Positions 43,048-52,462 of a DNA stretch of 64,000 nucleotides are shown in pieces. The DNA lies in NCBI GenBank assembly GCA_965613685.1, contig OZ277031.1:744001-808000 (forward strand), in the 5' to 3' direction. This DNA is from Methylotenera oryzisoli_B. GTDB taxonomy: Bacteria > Pseudomonadota > Gammaproteobacteria > Burkholderiales > Methylophilaceae. Numbering within the stretch: the stretch's first letter is position 1; every line of letters begins with the position of its first letter. The position numbers and the translations under genes are program-made. The notes under the pieces were generated by a model. That model worked only from the letters and a program-made list of their open reading frames with translations. It was not told where the DNA came from and searched no databases.

Positions 43048-44466
43048 GTGTTCAAAAAAATTCTTGTAGCCAATCGCGGTGAAATTGCAGTGCGTATTGT
43101 ACGCGCATGCTCAGAAATGGGCATCAAATCCGTTGCAATTTATGCCGATGCAGACCGTCAAGCCTTGCATGTAAAAAAAGCCGATGAAGCCTACAATATT
43201 GGCGCAGATCCTGTTGCCGGTTATTTGAATGCGCACAACATTGTTAACTTGGCCGTGGCTTCGGGTTGCGACGCTTTGCATCCAGGCTATGGGTTTCTGT
43301 CGGAAAACCCAGAGCTAGCGGAAATCTGTGAACGCCGCGGCGTTAAATTTATCGGTCCCAGTGCAGATGTAATCAGGCAAATGGGCGATAAAATTCAGGC
43401 GCGCAATGCCATGACAGGCGCCGGTATTCCTTGCACGCCAGGCAGTGATGGCAACTTGGAAAACCTAGAAGAAGCCGTTGCCTTGGCGGCAAAAATTGGT
43501 TACCCGGTCATGCTAAAAGCCACAAACGGCGGCGGCGGTCGCGGCATAAGGCGTTGCGACAGTGAGAAGGAATTGTTAAGCAATTACGATCGCGTCATTT
43601 CCGAAGCCAGCAAGGCGTTTGGCAAGCCCGAAGTATTTTTAGAAAAATGCGTGGTAACGCCGCGGCACATTGAAGTGCAAATTCTTGCCGATTCAGAGGG
43701 CAATGTGATCCATCTGTTTGAACGTGATTGCTCTATCCAACGTCGCAATCAGAAACTCATCGAGATAGCCCCATCGCCTCAACTAAGCCAGGCACAGCGT
43801 GATTACATAGGCGGCCTGGCAGTCAAGGCGGCTAAAGCCGTTGGTTATGAAAACGCCGGTACCGTGGAATTTTTACTGGATTCAGACAACACCTTCTACT
43901 TCATGGAAATGAACACCCGCTTGCAAGTCGAGCACACGGTGACAGAGACCATCACTGGCATCGATATCGTCCAAGAGCAAATTCGTGTGGCCTTTGGTTT
44001 ACCCTTGCAATACGCGCAAAAAGAAGTGCAGTTTAGGGGGTACGCCATGGAATTTCGCATTAATGCCGAAGACCCTAAAAACGACTTTTTGCCCAGTTTT
44101 GGTAAAATCACCCGCTACTACGCACCGGGGGGGCCAGGCGTACGCATGGATGCGGCCATATACAGCGGTTATGTTATTCCACCGTATTACGATTCCATGT
44201 GCGCCAAATTAACCGTTTGGGCGTTGGATTGGGATAGTGTTATAGAACGCGGTCGCCGCGCCTTGGATGACATGTTGATCTATGGGGTTAAAACCACCAT
44301 ACCTTATTATCAAGAAATCTTGAAACACGATGATTTCAAGAACGCGACATTTAATACCAGCTTTGTTGAGTCGCATCCGGAACTAACCCATTATGCCAAT
44401 AAGATCCCTCCGGAAATGATCGCGGTAGCCATATCTGCAGCCATCGCGGCGCACGAAGGCATCTAA
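43048..44466 (+). CDS. Biotin carboxylase subunit of a two-subunit pyruvate carboxylase (PycA/AccC type)
   Basis: ATP-grasp enzyme that carboxylates biotin. FKKILVANRGEIAVRIVRA at the N-terminus, HPGYGFLSENPELAEIC, the glycine-rich ATP loop KATNGGGGRGIRR and EMNTRLQVEHTVTE are all present. Length 472 aa is slightly longer than AccC. The start is GTG 43048 with AAGG upstream. The next gene encodes the carboxyltransferase/biotin subunit, so I read the pair as pyruvate carboxylase rather than acetyl-CoA carboxylase. It is divergent from yceD. Confidence 0.88.
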   Translation: MFKKILVANRGEIAVRIVRACSEMGIKSVAIYADADRQALHVKKADEAYNIGADPVAGYLNAHNIVNLAVASGCDALHPGYGFLSENPELAEICERRGVKFIGPSADVIRQMGDKIQARNAMTGAGIPCTPGSDGNLENLEEAVALAAKIGYPVMLKATNGGGGRGIRRCDSEKELLSNYDRVISEASKAFGKPEVFLEKCVVTPRHIEVQILADSEGNVIHLFERDCSIQRRNQKLIEIAPSPQLSQAQRDYIGGLAVKAAKAVGYENAGTVEFLLDSDNTFYFMEMNTRLQVEHTVTETITGIDIVQEQIRVAFGLPLQYAQKEVQFRGYAMEFRINAEDPKNDFLPSFGKITRYYAPGGPGVRMDAAIYSGYVIPPYYDSMCAKLTVWALDWDSVIERGRRALDDMLIYGVKTTIPYYQEILKHDDFKNATFNTSFVESHPELTHYANKIPPEMIAVAISAAIAAHEGI

Positions 44467-44513
44467 CAGTTAATACGCATTAGAATACAAATTAAATAAT
44501 AAAGAGTTAAATT

Positions 44514-46373
44514 ATGGTTAAAACAACGCAAACATCGAAAGTACACGTTACCGAATTGGTTCTTCGTGATGGGCATCAGTGCCATATTGCAACGCGTATG
44601 CGTACCGAAGACATGTTGCCTATTTGTAGCAAACTTGATGCCATAGGCTTTTGGTCGCTAGAGGCTTGGGGCGGCGCTACCTTTGATGCTTGCGTACGCT
44701 ATTTAAAAGAAGACCCGTGGGAGCGCTTGAAATCATTGCGTAAGGCTCTACCCAACTCCCGCATACAAATGCTATTACGCGGTCAAAATTTACTTGGCTA
44801 CCGCCATTACTCAGACGATGTGGTGCAAGCTTTTGTAAAAAAATCCGCCGACAACGGCGTGGATGTATTCCGTATTTTTGATGCCATGAACGACACACGC
44901 AATCTAAGAGTGTCGATTGATGCAGTGAAAAAAGCCGGTAAACATGCAGAAGGCACCATTAGTTACACCACTAGCCCTGTTCACGACGTGGCGCACTTTG
45001 TCGGCATAGCCAAAGAACTTGAAGCCATGGGCTCAAACACCATCGCTATCAAAGACATGGCCGGTTTACTCACACCACAAGCCACCGTGGATTTAGTTAA
45101 AGCCATGCGCTCAGCGGTCAGCCTTCCTATTCATATACACAGCCATGCCACCAGTGGCCTAGCCAGCATGAATCTGTTGCGCGCATTAGAAAATGGTGCC
45201 GTCATGATAGACACCTGCAGCGCCGCTTTTTCTGAAGGTGCCAGCCACCCAACCACAGAAAGCATGATAGCGGCATTGCAAGGAACCGAATTTGATACCG
45301 GCTTAAACATTGCTGCAGTGCAGGAAGTCAGTGCCTATTTCCGCGAAGTGCGCAAAAAATATTGGCAATTTGAAAGCGAATTCTCTGGCGTGGATACCAG
45401 GGTGTTAATTAATCAGGTGCCAGGTGGGATGATTTCCAATCTAAGTAACCAGCTAAAGGAACAAGGCGCGCTTGATCGCATGGACGAAGTCCTGGCTGAA
45501 ATTCCTTTGGTACGCAAAGACTTAGGTTACATTCCCTTGGTGACCCCTACTTCACAAATTGTTGGCACCCAAGCCGTGCTCAACGTTATGACCGGTAAAC
45601 GCTACAAATCAATCACCAACGAGGTGAAGAACTATTTCCTAGGCCAATACGGTAAAGCACCCAGCCCTGTTAATGAAGCGGTTAAAAAATTAGCCATCGG
45701 TGATGGCGTTGCTATCACTTGTCGTCCGGCTGATTTACTGTCGCCAGAAATGCCTAAATTAAGCAGTGAAGCGGAGCGTTTCGCCCAATCCGAAGAAGAC
45801 GTGTTGACCTACGCCATGTTCCCGGATATTGGCAAAACCTACTTGCAAGAACGCAATGCCGACTCTCTAACGCCTGAAGTCTTGCTGGACAAGGCGGCAG
45901 TTAACGCCAGTGCCTCACGCTTCGCTCCAAGCGAATTTAAAGTGACCTTACACGGTGAAACCTTCCACATCAATTTAACTGGCAGCGGTCATGCCGGGCA
46001 AGAAAAACGCCCATTCTATGTGTCCATCGATGGCATAGCCGAAGAAGTAGTGGTTGAAACCTTAAGTGAGATAGAAGTATCCAGCGGCAGCAGCAATGGC
46101 AAAAAGAAAGCCGTTACTAGCAAAGGCGCCAGTGGTCGCCCTCGCCCATCGCATGCAGGCCATGTCACCACATCCATGCCGGGCACCATCGTTGCCGTCA
46201 AAATCAAGGTCGGTGACAAAGTCAGCGCCGGTGACGGCGTATTGGTTATTGAAGCCATGAAAATGGAAAATGAAATTCAAGCAGCTAGCTCAGGCATTGT
46301 CGTGGCAGTGCACGTGGTTAAGGGTGATGCGGTCACCCCTGACGAGTCCTTACTTGAAATTCAACCGGAATAA
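44514..46373 (+). CDS. Pyruvate carboxylase subunit B / OadA-like carboxyltransferase with biotinyl domain
   Basis: A 619-aa protein: TIM-barrel carboxyltransferase with metal-binding TELVLRDGHQCHIATRM (the usual DGHQS has Cys for Ser), the lysine in IAIKDMAGLLTP and HIHSHATSGLASM; a PYC/OADA conserved domain; an Ala/Gly/Ser/Lys-rich linker; and a C-terminal biotinyl domain with the target Lys in VIEAMKMENEI. No OadB/OadG membrane subunits are nearby, so it should make oxaloacetate from pyruvate with the upstream biotin carboxylase rather than pump sodium. A terminator follows. Confidence 0.9.
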   Translation: MVKTTQTSKVHVTELVLRDGHQCHIATRMRTEDMLPICSKLDAIGFWSLEAWGGATFDACVRYLKEDPWERLKSLRKALPNSRIQMLLRGQNLLGYRHYSDDVVQAFVKKSADNGVDVFRIFDAMNDTRNLRVSIDAVKKAGKHAEGTISYTTSPVHDVAHFVGIAKELEAMGSNTIAIKDMAGLLTPQATVDLVKAMRSAVSLPIHIHSHATSGLASMNLLRALENGAVMIDTCSAAFSEGASHPTTESMIAALQGTEFDTGLNIAAVQEVSAYFREVRKKYWQFESEFSGVDTRVLINQVPGGMISNLSNQLKEQGALDRMDEVLAEIPLVRKDLGYIPLVTPTSQIVGTQAVLNVMTGKRYKSITNEVKNYFLGQYGKAPSPVNEAVKKLAIGDGVAITCRPADLLSPEMPKLSSEAERFAQSEEDVLTYAMFPDIGKTYLQERNADSLTPEVLLDKAAVNASASRFAPSEFKVTLHGETFHINLTGSGHAGQEKRPFYVSIDGIAEEVVVETLSEIEVSSGSSNGKKKAVTSKGASGRPRPSHAGHVTTSMPGTIVAVKIKVGDKVSAGDGVLVIEAMKMENEIQAASSGIVVAVHVVKGDAVTPDESLLEIQPE

Positions 46374-46385
46374 GGCAGTGTAAAG

Positions 46386-46421
46386 AACAGGTCGGTCACA
46401 ACTTGGCTGGCCTGTTTTTTT
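46386..46421 (+). terminator. Intrinsic terminator after the pyruvate carboxylase genes
   Basis: AACAGG and CCTGTT pair around a 19-nt loop that has further GG/CC pairing, followed by T7. It ends just 10 bp before the yceF start codon, so yceF must use read-through or a promoter inside pycB. Confidence 0.75.
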
Positions 46422-46430
46422 AAATCGCTT

Positions 46431-47012
46431 ATGAGCGCACCACTGATATTAGCTTCCTCCTCCATCTACAGACGCGAACTCCTCACGCGCTTGCAATTGC
46501 CGTTTGTGTGCTTGTCACCGGAAATAGATGAAAGCCCTTTAGATCAAGAGCGTCCAGAGGTCACCGCCTTACGTTTAGCGCAACTAAAAGCCAAGAAAGT
46601 CGCCTTGCAAGAACCGAACGCCTTAATCATAGGTTGCGATCAAGTGGCCATGCTAGATGGGGTGCAAATGGGCAAGCCCATGACCCATGCTAACGCAAGC
46701 AAACAATTGCGAACAATGCGTGGTAGAGAAGTGATTTTCCATAGTGCGCTGTGTTTGTACAATGCAAAAACACAAGCCATGCAAGCCACCGTGGTGCCTT
46801 ACACCGTGCAATTTAGAAATTTAAGTGACACGCAAATTGAAAGCTACCTTAATAAAGAACAGCCCTACCATTGCGCTGGCAGCGCCAAGTCTGAGGGCTT
46901 GGGCATCGCCATCATAGAAAAAATGCAGGGGGACGATCCGAATGCATTAATTGGCCTTCCTCTGATAGCGTTGGTTAACATGCTGGCTAACGAAAACGTA
47001 TCGGTGCTTTAG
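46431..47012 (+). CDS. yceF: Maf-family nucleotide pyrophosphatase (7-methyl-GTP type, YceF)
   Basis: House-cleaning pyrophosphatase of 193 aa. The N-terminal ILASSSIYRRELLTRL, the EIDESPL segment and IGCDQVAMLDG are Maf signatures. The subgroup marker CAGSAKSEGLG points to the m7GTP-specific YceF group rather than the dTTP/UTP group. YceF is usually found next to yceD-rpmF; here the pyruvate carboxylase genes lie between. Confidence 0.93.
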   Translation: MSAPLILASSSIYRRELLTRLQLPFVCLSPEIDESPLDQERPEVTALRLAQLKAKKVALQEPNALIIGCDQVAMLDGVQMGKPMTHANASKQLRTMRGREVIFHSALCLYNAKTQAMQATVVPYTVQFRNLSDTQIESYLNKEQPYHCAGSAKSEGLGIAIIEKMQGDDPNALIGLPLIALVNMLANENVSVL

Positions 47013-47026
47013 TTAGCGCGCTATCG

Positions 47027-47743
47027 ATGAAACCTGCATTGGGCACCCTCTATTTAATTCCAGTCACGCTTGGTGATGGCATGGTGCAGCATGTTATACC
47101 TGAATACGTATTGAATGTGGCCCGCAACCTAGAGACCTTTGTGGTGGAAAGTGAAAAATCCGCCAGGCATTTCTTAAGCAACATTAAAACCTTAAAGCCA
47201 GTGCGAGAGCTAAATTTACATTTACTCAACGAGCACACGGACATGAAAGTCTTGCCGGATTTGTTAGCACCCCTGCTGGCGGGTCAAAATGTTGGTTTAA
47301 TGAGTGATGCGGGTTGCCCGGCGGTGGCCGATCCAGGCGCCCAATTGGTGCAATTAGCGCATAAAAAAGGCATCAAGGTTGTGCCCATGGTGGGACCCAG
47401 TTCCATATTATTGAGTTTGATGGCGTCAGGTTTGAACGGGCAGCAGTTTGCTTTCCTAGGCTATTTGCCGGTGGAAAAATTACAACGCAATCAAAAATTA
47501 AAAGAAATTGAAAAGCGCTCTGCAAGCCATAAGGAAACGCAGCTCTTTATAGAAACCCCGTATCGAAATCAGGCCATGTTGGATGCCATATTGCAAACAT
47601 GCCATGCGCAAACCCAATTGTGCATCGCCTGCGATGTCAGTCTGGCCAGTGAAATGATAGCCACAAAAAGCATAGCCAGTTGGAAAACCTCGCCCCCTAT
47701 CGATATACACAAACGCCCGTGCTTATTTCTAATGCTAGCTTGA
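47027..47743 (+). CDS. SAM-dependent methyltransferase, RsmI-like (tetrapyrrole-methylase fold)
   Basis: A 238-aa protein with GTLYLIPVTLGDG at the start, VGLMSDAGCPAVADPGAQLVQLA and VPMVGPSSILLSLMASGLNGQQFAFLGYLP, split here as MVGPSSILLSLMASG and FAFLGYLP. These are RsmI (16S rRNA C1402 2'-O-methyltransferase) features, but it is shorter and diverged, a known paralogue group in betaproteobacteria found next to maf. Substrate is therefore uncertain. Its end overlaps convergent rnhB by 9 bp. Confidence 0.8.
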   Translation: MKPALGTLYLIPVTLGDGMVQHVIPEYVLNVARNLETFVVESEKSARHFLSNIKTLKPVRELNLHLLNEHTDMKVLPDLLAPLLAGQNVGLMSDAGCPAVADPGAQLVQLAHKKGIKVVPMVGPSSILLSLMASGLNGQQFAFLGYLPVEKLQRNQKLKEIEKRSASHKETQLFIETPYRNQAMLDAILQTCHAQTQLCIACDVSLASEMIATKSIASWKTSPPIDIHKRPCLFLMLA

Positions 47744-48325
47744 AGCGCTAAGCTTTCTGACCGGGGCGTAACTCAATCTGTGTAGCGGCGAAACACCATG
47801 CAATGCCAGCCTTTCTAGGTGTAAAGCAGTCGGGTAGCCTTTGTGTTTGGCGAAACCGTATTGCGGGTACTGCTTATCCAATTCGTATAACTCTGCATCC
47901 CGCGCCACTTTGGCTAGGATGGAGGCGGCCGATATGGCTTGCACTTTGTTATCGCCTTGCACAATAGCAACGCATGGCAAAGTGATCCTTGGGCAGTGCG
48001 TGCCGTCCACTTGCACCAAATCCGGACGAACCGAAAACCTGGTTGACATCATTTCTATGGCGCGTTTCATGGCCAGCAAGCTGGCCTGCAGTATATTAAT
48101 TTGATCGATTTCTGCCGCACTGCAACTTGCAATGGCCCAAGCCAATGCATGCTGTTTTATCTCTAAGCTTAAGGCATCGCGTTTCTTTTCTGAAATCTTC
48201 TTGGAATCAACCAATCCCGCTATCGGTCGGTTTGGGTCCAATATAACCGCCGCCGCATACACGGAACCAGCTAAAGGCCCTCGCCCCGCTTCATCCACAC
48301 CACAAATCAATTGGCTGACTAGCAT
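47735..48325 (-). CDS. rnhB: Ribonuclease HII
   Basis: Cleaves RNA at DNA-RNA hybrids and removes misincorporated ribonucleotides. Metal-binding residues are in ICGVDEAGRGPLAG (D, E), VQVDGTHCP and SILAKVARD. At 196 aa it is full length. It is the last gene of the lpx cluster, 6 bp after lpxB, as in E. coli (lpxB-rnhB). Confidence 0.96.
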   Translation of the reverse strand: MLVSQLICGVDEAGRGPLAGSVYAAAVILDPNRPIAGLVDSKKISEKKRDALSLEIKQHALAWAIASCSAAEIDQINILQASLLAMKRAIEMMSTRFSVRPDLVQVDGTHCPRITLPCVAIVQGDNKVQAISAASILAKVARDAELYELDKQYPQYGFAKHKGYPTALHLERLALHGVSPLHRLSYAPVRKLSASS

Positions 48326-48331
48326 GCTTAG

Positions 48332-49465
48332 CTAGGAAAAATCAGCCAGGATCATGCTGCTGGCTTTTTCCGCATTATTCTGTTTTAGACTTAAGTGTAT
48401 TTTGCTGAACTCGGCTTTCATCTCTTCTATCGCGTGGGTGTCGCTCAACAGTTTGATAGCCGCTTGGGCTAACTTTTCTGGGGTGGCATCGTGTTGCAGC
48501 AATTCCGGCACAATAAATTTTCCGGCCAATACATTGGGTAAACCGACATATGGCTGCAAGAGCATGCGTTTTAATATCCACCAACTTAAGGTAGGCATGC
48601 GGTAGGTAATCACCATGGGTTTTTTTAGCAATGCAGCTTCCAAGGTGGCCGTGCCTGAAGCGACAATCACAACATCGGAGGCTTGCATGGCGTCGTGTGC
48701 GTGACCAAATAAGATCTGTATAGGCAGCGGCTCGTGCTCATGAAATAAAGCTAACTCGAAAACTTGTTTGCTTTCTCGGGTAACAAAAGGCACTAAAAAT
48801 ACGGCATGCGGGTAATCTGCATGCAGTATTTTTGCCGTTTGAATAAACAAGTGCGCATGTTGCTGTACTTCACTTTGTCGACTGCCTGGTAACATGGCTA
48901 CCACCAAGTCAGCAGGCTTGAGTCGCAAGGTGGCGCGTGCTGCAGCCGTGTCAGGCCGCATAGGCATGGCGTCAGCTAAAGGATGACCTACGTAGCTAAC
49001 CGGCACCCCTGCCTCTTGGTAAAGTGCGGATTCGAAAGGAAATAAAGTCAATAGGTGCGATACAGCACGTTTGATTTTATTTAATCGGTTTTTGCGCCAG
49101 GCCCATATAGATGGGCTGACATAATGGATGGTTTTAATGCCCTGTTTTTTTAATTTTTTTTCTATGTGGAAATTAAAGTCTGGCGCATCGATGCCTATAA
49201 ATAGGTCCACACGGTGATTTAAAAAATGCTTAATCAATTGCCGCCTGATGCGCATCAAGCCGAAGGCATGCTTAATCACTTCCAGATAGCCACGAACCGA
49301 CAAGCGCTCCATAGGATATAGCGATTGCGCGCCCTCTCGCATCATCTTAGGACCCGCAATGCCAACAAACTCAATGTCACTGCGTTTGTTTTTTAAGGCT
49401 TGCATGAGGAGGCCGCCCAGCATGTCTCCAGAAGCTTCCCCAGCCACTATGCCTATTCTCAGCAT
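48332..49465 (-). CDS. lpxB: Lipid-A-disaccharide synthase LpxB
   Basis: Joins UDP-2,3-diacylglucosamine to lipid X to form the lipid A disaccharide. N-terminal IGIVAGEASGDMLGGLLM, DAPDFNFHIEKKLKK and VSPSIWAWRKNRLNKIK, then LLPGSRQSEV are diagnostic. 377 aa. It follows lpxA by 4 bp. Confidence 0.97.
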   Translation of the reverse strand: MLRIGIVAGEASGDMLGGLLMQALKNKRSDIEFVGIAGPKMMREGAQSLYPMERLSVRGYLEVIKHAFGLMRIRRQLIKHFLNHRVDLFIGIDAPDFNFHIEKKLKKQGIKTIHYVSPSIWAWRKNRLNKIKRAVSHLLTLFPFESALYQEAGVPVSYVGHPLADAMPMRPDTAAARATLRLKPADLVVAMLPGSRQSEVQQHAHLFIQTAKILHADYPHAVFLVPFVTRESKQVFELALFHEHEPLPIQILFGHAHDAMQASDVVIVASGTATLEAALLKKPMVITYRMPTLSWWILKRMLLQPYVGLPNVLAGKFIVPELLQHDATPEKLAQAAIKLLSDTHAIEEMKAEFSKIHLSLKQNNAEKASSMILADFS

Positions 49466-49469
49466 AAGC

Positions 49470-50246
49470 CTACCTGATGATGCCGCGCGTGGAGGCGTTT
49501 AGGAAGGCCGTGAGCAAACGAACGTCATCCCTAGTCACGCTACTGAGTTGCAGTTTTGCCTCCGCTAAACTCAAGCCTTTGCGGTATAAGGTTTTATAGG
49601 CACGTTTGATCTGCAGCAGGCTATCTGCCGAGTAGCCCCTGCGCTTAAGGCCTTCGGTGTTAATGCCATGCGGCTTAGCATCGTAACCGGCCGCTGCCAC
49701 GTAGGGAGGAATGTCTTTAAAAACCACTGACCCCACAGCCGTAATGACGTGGGCGCCGATGTTGCAAAACTGATGCACCAAGGTAAAGCCGCCAAGAACG
49801 GCATAATCATGCACTTGCACGTGACCGGCCAAGGAAGCGTTATTGGCTAACACCGTGTGATTGCCAACTTGGCAGTCGTGAGCGATGTGCACGTAGGCCA
49901 TGATCCAGTTGTCGTTTGCAATTTCGGTGACGCCTCGGTCTTGTGCCGTTCCACGATTAATCGTACAAAATTCACGTATGGTATTGTGATCGCCAATGAC
50001 TAAGCGTGTTGGCTCACCTTGGTATTTTTTATCTTGCGGCGCCTCACCCAATGAGGCGTATTGGTAAATACGGTTGCCTATACCTATGCTGGTATCGCCA
50101 TTGATAGTGACATGGCTAGCAATAACACTGCCAGCGGCGATGCGGACCTTGGGTCCTATGATGGAGTAAGGCCCAACCTCCACACTGGAATCGAGCTCTG
50201 CAGTTGGATGGATGATGGCCGTGGCATGAATTTTTGCCGCTAGCAT
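49470..50246 (-). CDS. lpxA: UDP-N-acetylglucosamine acyltransferase LpxA
   Basis: First acylation of lipid A synthesis. A left-handed beta-helix built of hexapeptide repeats (IHATAIIHPTAELDSSVEVG, VGNHTVLANNASLAGH), with the active-site His in YVHIAHDCQVGN and a helical C-terminus. 258 aa. The acyl donor chain length is not predictable here. Follows fabZ by 5 bp. Confidence 0.97.
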   Translation of the reverse strand: MLAAKIHATAIIHPTAELDSSVEVGPYSIIGPKVRIAAGSVIASHVTINGDTSIGIGNRIYQYASLGEAPQDKKYQGEPTRLVIGDHNTIREFCTINRGTAQDRGVTEIANDNWIMAYVHIAHDCQVGNHTVLANNASLAGHVQVHDYAVLGGFTLVHQFCNIGAHVITAVGSVVFKDIPPYVAAAGYDAKPHGINTEGLKRRGYSADSLLQIKRAYKTLYRKGLSLAEAKLQLSSVTRDDVRLLTAFLNASTRGIIR

Positions 50247-50251
50247 CCGGC

Positions 50252-50725
50252 TTACTCTTTTTTATCTATCGCTTTAAGTATGCACATCATCTGGGCTTCA
50301 GCCACGACGTGGCCATCCACGCTGGCTACGCCAGAGTACTTCCATATGCCTTTTAAAATTCTATCAATCTTCACGTTAAAGACGATTTGGTCGCCAGGTG
50401 ACACCGGGCGTTTAAATCGTGCGCTGTCTATGCCTGCAAAGTAATACACCGAGTCATCACTGGGTTTTACGCCCATGGTTTTGAAGGACAAGATGGCAGC
50501 GGCTTGCGCCATGGCCTCTACAATCAAGACGCCAGGCATAACCGGATGATAGGGAAAATGCCCAGGGAAAAATGGCTCGTTAATCGTGACGTTTTTTAAA
50601 GCCACGATTTCATTGCCTAATTCCATAGAAATGACGCGGTCTATTAGGATGAATGGGTAGCGATGCGGCAGGTGATCCAATATTTCATGGATGTCCATGC
50701 TGGTAGAGGTCGTGGTGTTGGTCAT
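50252..50725 (-). CDS. fabZ: 3-hydroxyacyl-ACP dehydratase FabZ
   Basis: Hot-dog fold dehydratase of the fatty-acid cycle. Catalytic residues are in LPHRYPFILIDRV and PGHFPYHPVMPGVLIVEAMAQ, here given as PGHFPYHPVMPGVLIVEAM. It is 157 aa. It sits between lpxD and lpxA, where it competes with them for 3-hydroxyacyl-ACP. Confidence 0.97.
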   Translation of the reverse strand: MTNTTTSTSMDIHEILDHLPHRYPFILIDRVISMELGNEIVALKNVTINEPFFPGHFPYHPVMPGVLIVEAMAQAAAILSFKTMGVKPSDDSVYYFAGIDSARFKRPVSPGDQIVFNVKIDRILKGIWKYSGVASVDGHVVAEAQMMCILKAIDKKE

Positions 50726-50788
50726 TTTTATCTCGGCTTACTATAAATGATGGGCGCTAATTAAATTACGATGCAATCTCGTTTTTTG

Positions 50789-51823
50789 TTACCTCGATTT
50801 TAACAGAGCCAACTGTTTTTCGAGATTTTTAATTTTCCTTGCCAGCTTGTCTAAATGCCGTATTTGCGCTGCGTTATTTAGCCAGTCTTGGTGCGATTGA
50901 AACGGCATGATAGCCGTGTATGTGTCTTGTTGTAGCAAGGATCGGGTAATCATGCTGCCGGCACTAACGGTCACGCCATCAACAATTTCTAGGTGCCCTA
51001 AGACCATCGCCGCCCCGCCTATCTTACAATGCTTGCCAATGTTAGTGCTGCCGGCGATGGCCACGCAAGCAGCTATAGCCGTGTGCTCACCTATCCGGCA
51101 ATTGTGACCAATTTGAATTAAGTTATCCAATTTAACGCCATCTTCAATTACGGTATCGTCCAAAGCACCGCGGTCTATGGTGGTATTGGCCCCAACATCG
51201 ACATGGTTGCCTAGCCGAACACGGCCTAACTGTGGAATCTTGAGCCAGGTTTGTGATTCATGGGCATAACCAAAGCCATCGGAACCCAAGACTGCACCTG
51301 CAAAAATATGGCAATGCTGGCCTATGCTGCAGTGGTGGCCTATGGTGACATTGGATTCCAATTGGCTGTGTGCCCCTAGCCTAACATCATGCTCAATGAC
51401 GCAACCGCTGCCAATATGCACGTATTCACCCAACACCACATCCGCGCCTATTACGCTTAGCGGGCCTATACTGCATGAGGATGGTACGCTGGCGCTGGCA
51501 TGGATCACGGCGCTAGCGGCGATACCAGCTGTTTTAATTGGTGGGGGACTTAACATGGCGGCTAATTTGGCGTAGTAGGCATAGGGCTGCGGCACTACCA
51601 GACGTGGTAAATCGGTTAAATGCACATCGTCCGAGCGTAAGACGATGGCGCTGGCTTGGCATGTGGCTAATTGGCTTTGGTATCTGGCCTCATTGAGAAA
51701 GCCAATATCGCCACACGTAGCATGGCTTAATGAGGCCACTTTGCTTACCTTTACTTCGGCATCGCCTATTACAGTGCCGCCTAAGGTCTTTGCTATCTCA
51801 GCCAGTGAGTAGAATTTAGCCAT
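50789..51823 (-). CDS. lpxD: UDP-3-O-acylglucosamine N-acyltransferase LpxD
   Basis: Third acyltransfer of lipid A synthesis. N-terminal uridine-binding domain (SLAEIAKTLGGTVIGDAEV), a left-handed beta-helix with hexapeptide repeats and the catalytic His in LIQIGHNCRIGEHT, then a C-terminal helix (LARKIKNLEKQLALLK). 344 aa. It lies 48 bp after skp and 63 bp before fabZ. Confidence 0.96.
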   Translation of the reverse strand: MAKFYSLAEIAKTLGGTVIGDAEVKVSKVASLSHATCGDIGFLNEARYQSQLATCQASAIVLRSDDVHLTDLPRLVVPQPYAYYAKLAAMLSPPPIKTAGIAASAVIHASASVPSSCSIGPLSVIGADVVLGEYVHIGSGCVIEHDVRLGAHSQLESNVTIGHHCSIGQHCHIFAGAVLGSDGFGYAHESQTWLKIPQLGRVRLGNHVDVGANTTIDRGALDDTVIEDGVKLDNLIQIGHNCRIGEHTAIAACVAIAGSTNIGKHCKIGGAAMVLGHLEIVDGVTVSAGSMITRSLLQQDTYTAIMPFQSHQDWLNNAAQIRHLDKLARKIKNLEKQLALLKSR

Positions 51824-51871
51824 GCTGGCACGCCTAAGTGTTAAGCTCGCCCAATGGCGCTTAGGATTGAG

Positions 51872-52375
51872 TTATTTTTTCCCTAGTGCTTTTAACACTT
51901 TATCAGTGATATCGATTTTATCAGCCGCATACGCTACGCCGCTGTACATAACCAAATCGTAATTTTCAGCTTTAGCCACGCCTTGCACGGCTTTGTTGAT
52001 GCGATCTTGTAGGCTGCCTAGTTCTTCATTTTTACGCAAATTAATGTCTTCACGTAATTCACGTTGTTTGCGTTGGAATTCAACTTTGATGTTTTGCACA
52101 TCGCGTTCTTTATTCCGACGTTCAGCTTCGGTGATGGTTAAGCCGTCTTTATCCAGCGCCGTTTCCAGCTCTTTAATTTGCTTGGCCATTTTATCCAGCT
52201 CTTGAGAACGAGGGCTGAATTCGCGCTCTAATTTTTTCCCGCTTTCGGCCGTTTGCGGCGCTTCTTGAAGAATTTTATCGACTTGTACGTAACCAACCTT
52301 CAATTCGGCTGCTTGTGCAGTAAGGGCTAAAGCCATAAAGCTGGCAACAAGGAATTTTTGCAATGGGTAGTTCAA
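51872..52375 (-). CDS. skp: Periplasmic chaperone Skp/OmpH
   Basis: A 167-aa holdase for unfolded outer-membrane proteins. The signal peptide ends in ALTAQA (about residue 23). The mature protein starts ELKVGYVQVDKILQEAPQTA and then forms long charged coiled-coil arms (KLEREFSPRSQELDKMAKQIKELE), the Skp trimer tentacles. It follows bamA by 87 bp, the standard order. Confidence 0.94.
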   Translation of the reverse strand: MNYPLQKFLVASFMALALTAQAAELKVGYVQVDKILQEAPQTAESGKKLEREFSPRSQELDKMAKQIKELETALDKDGLTITEAERRNKERDVQNIKVEFQRKQRELREDINLRKNEELGSLQDRINKAVQGVAKAENYDLVMYSGVAYAADKIDITDKVLKALGKK

Positions 52376-52462
52376 TTAAATCTCCTAAGGCAGACTGTTT
52401 ATGTGTTTATTATGCCACAAGCAGATTGGATATTTATGACAAAAATGCTGTGCTGACAATTT

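Noticed and set aside
44514..46373. Sodium-pumping oxaloacetate decarboxylase alpha subunit
   Set aside because: No beta or gamma membrane subunits nearby and a biotin carboxylase gene directly upstream, so pyruvate carboxylase is the better reading.
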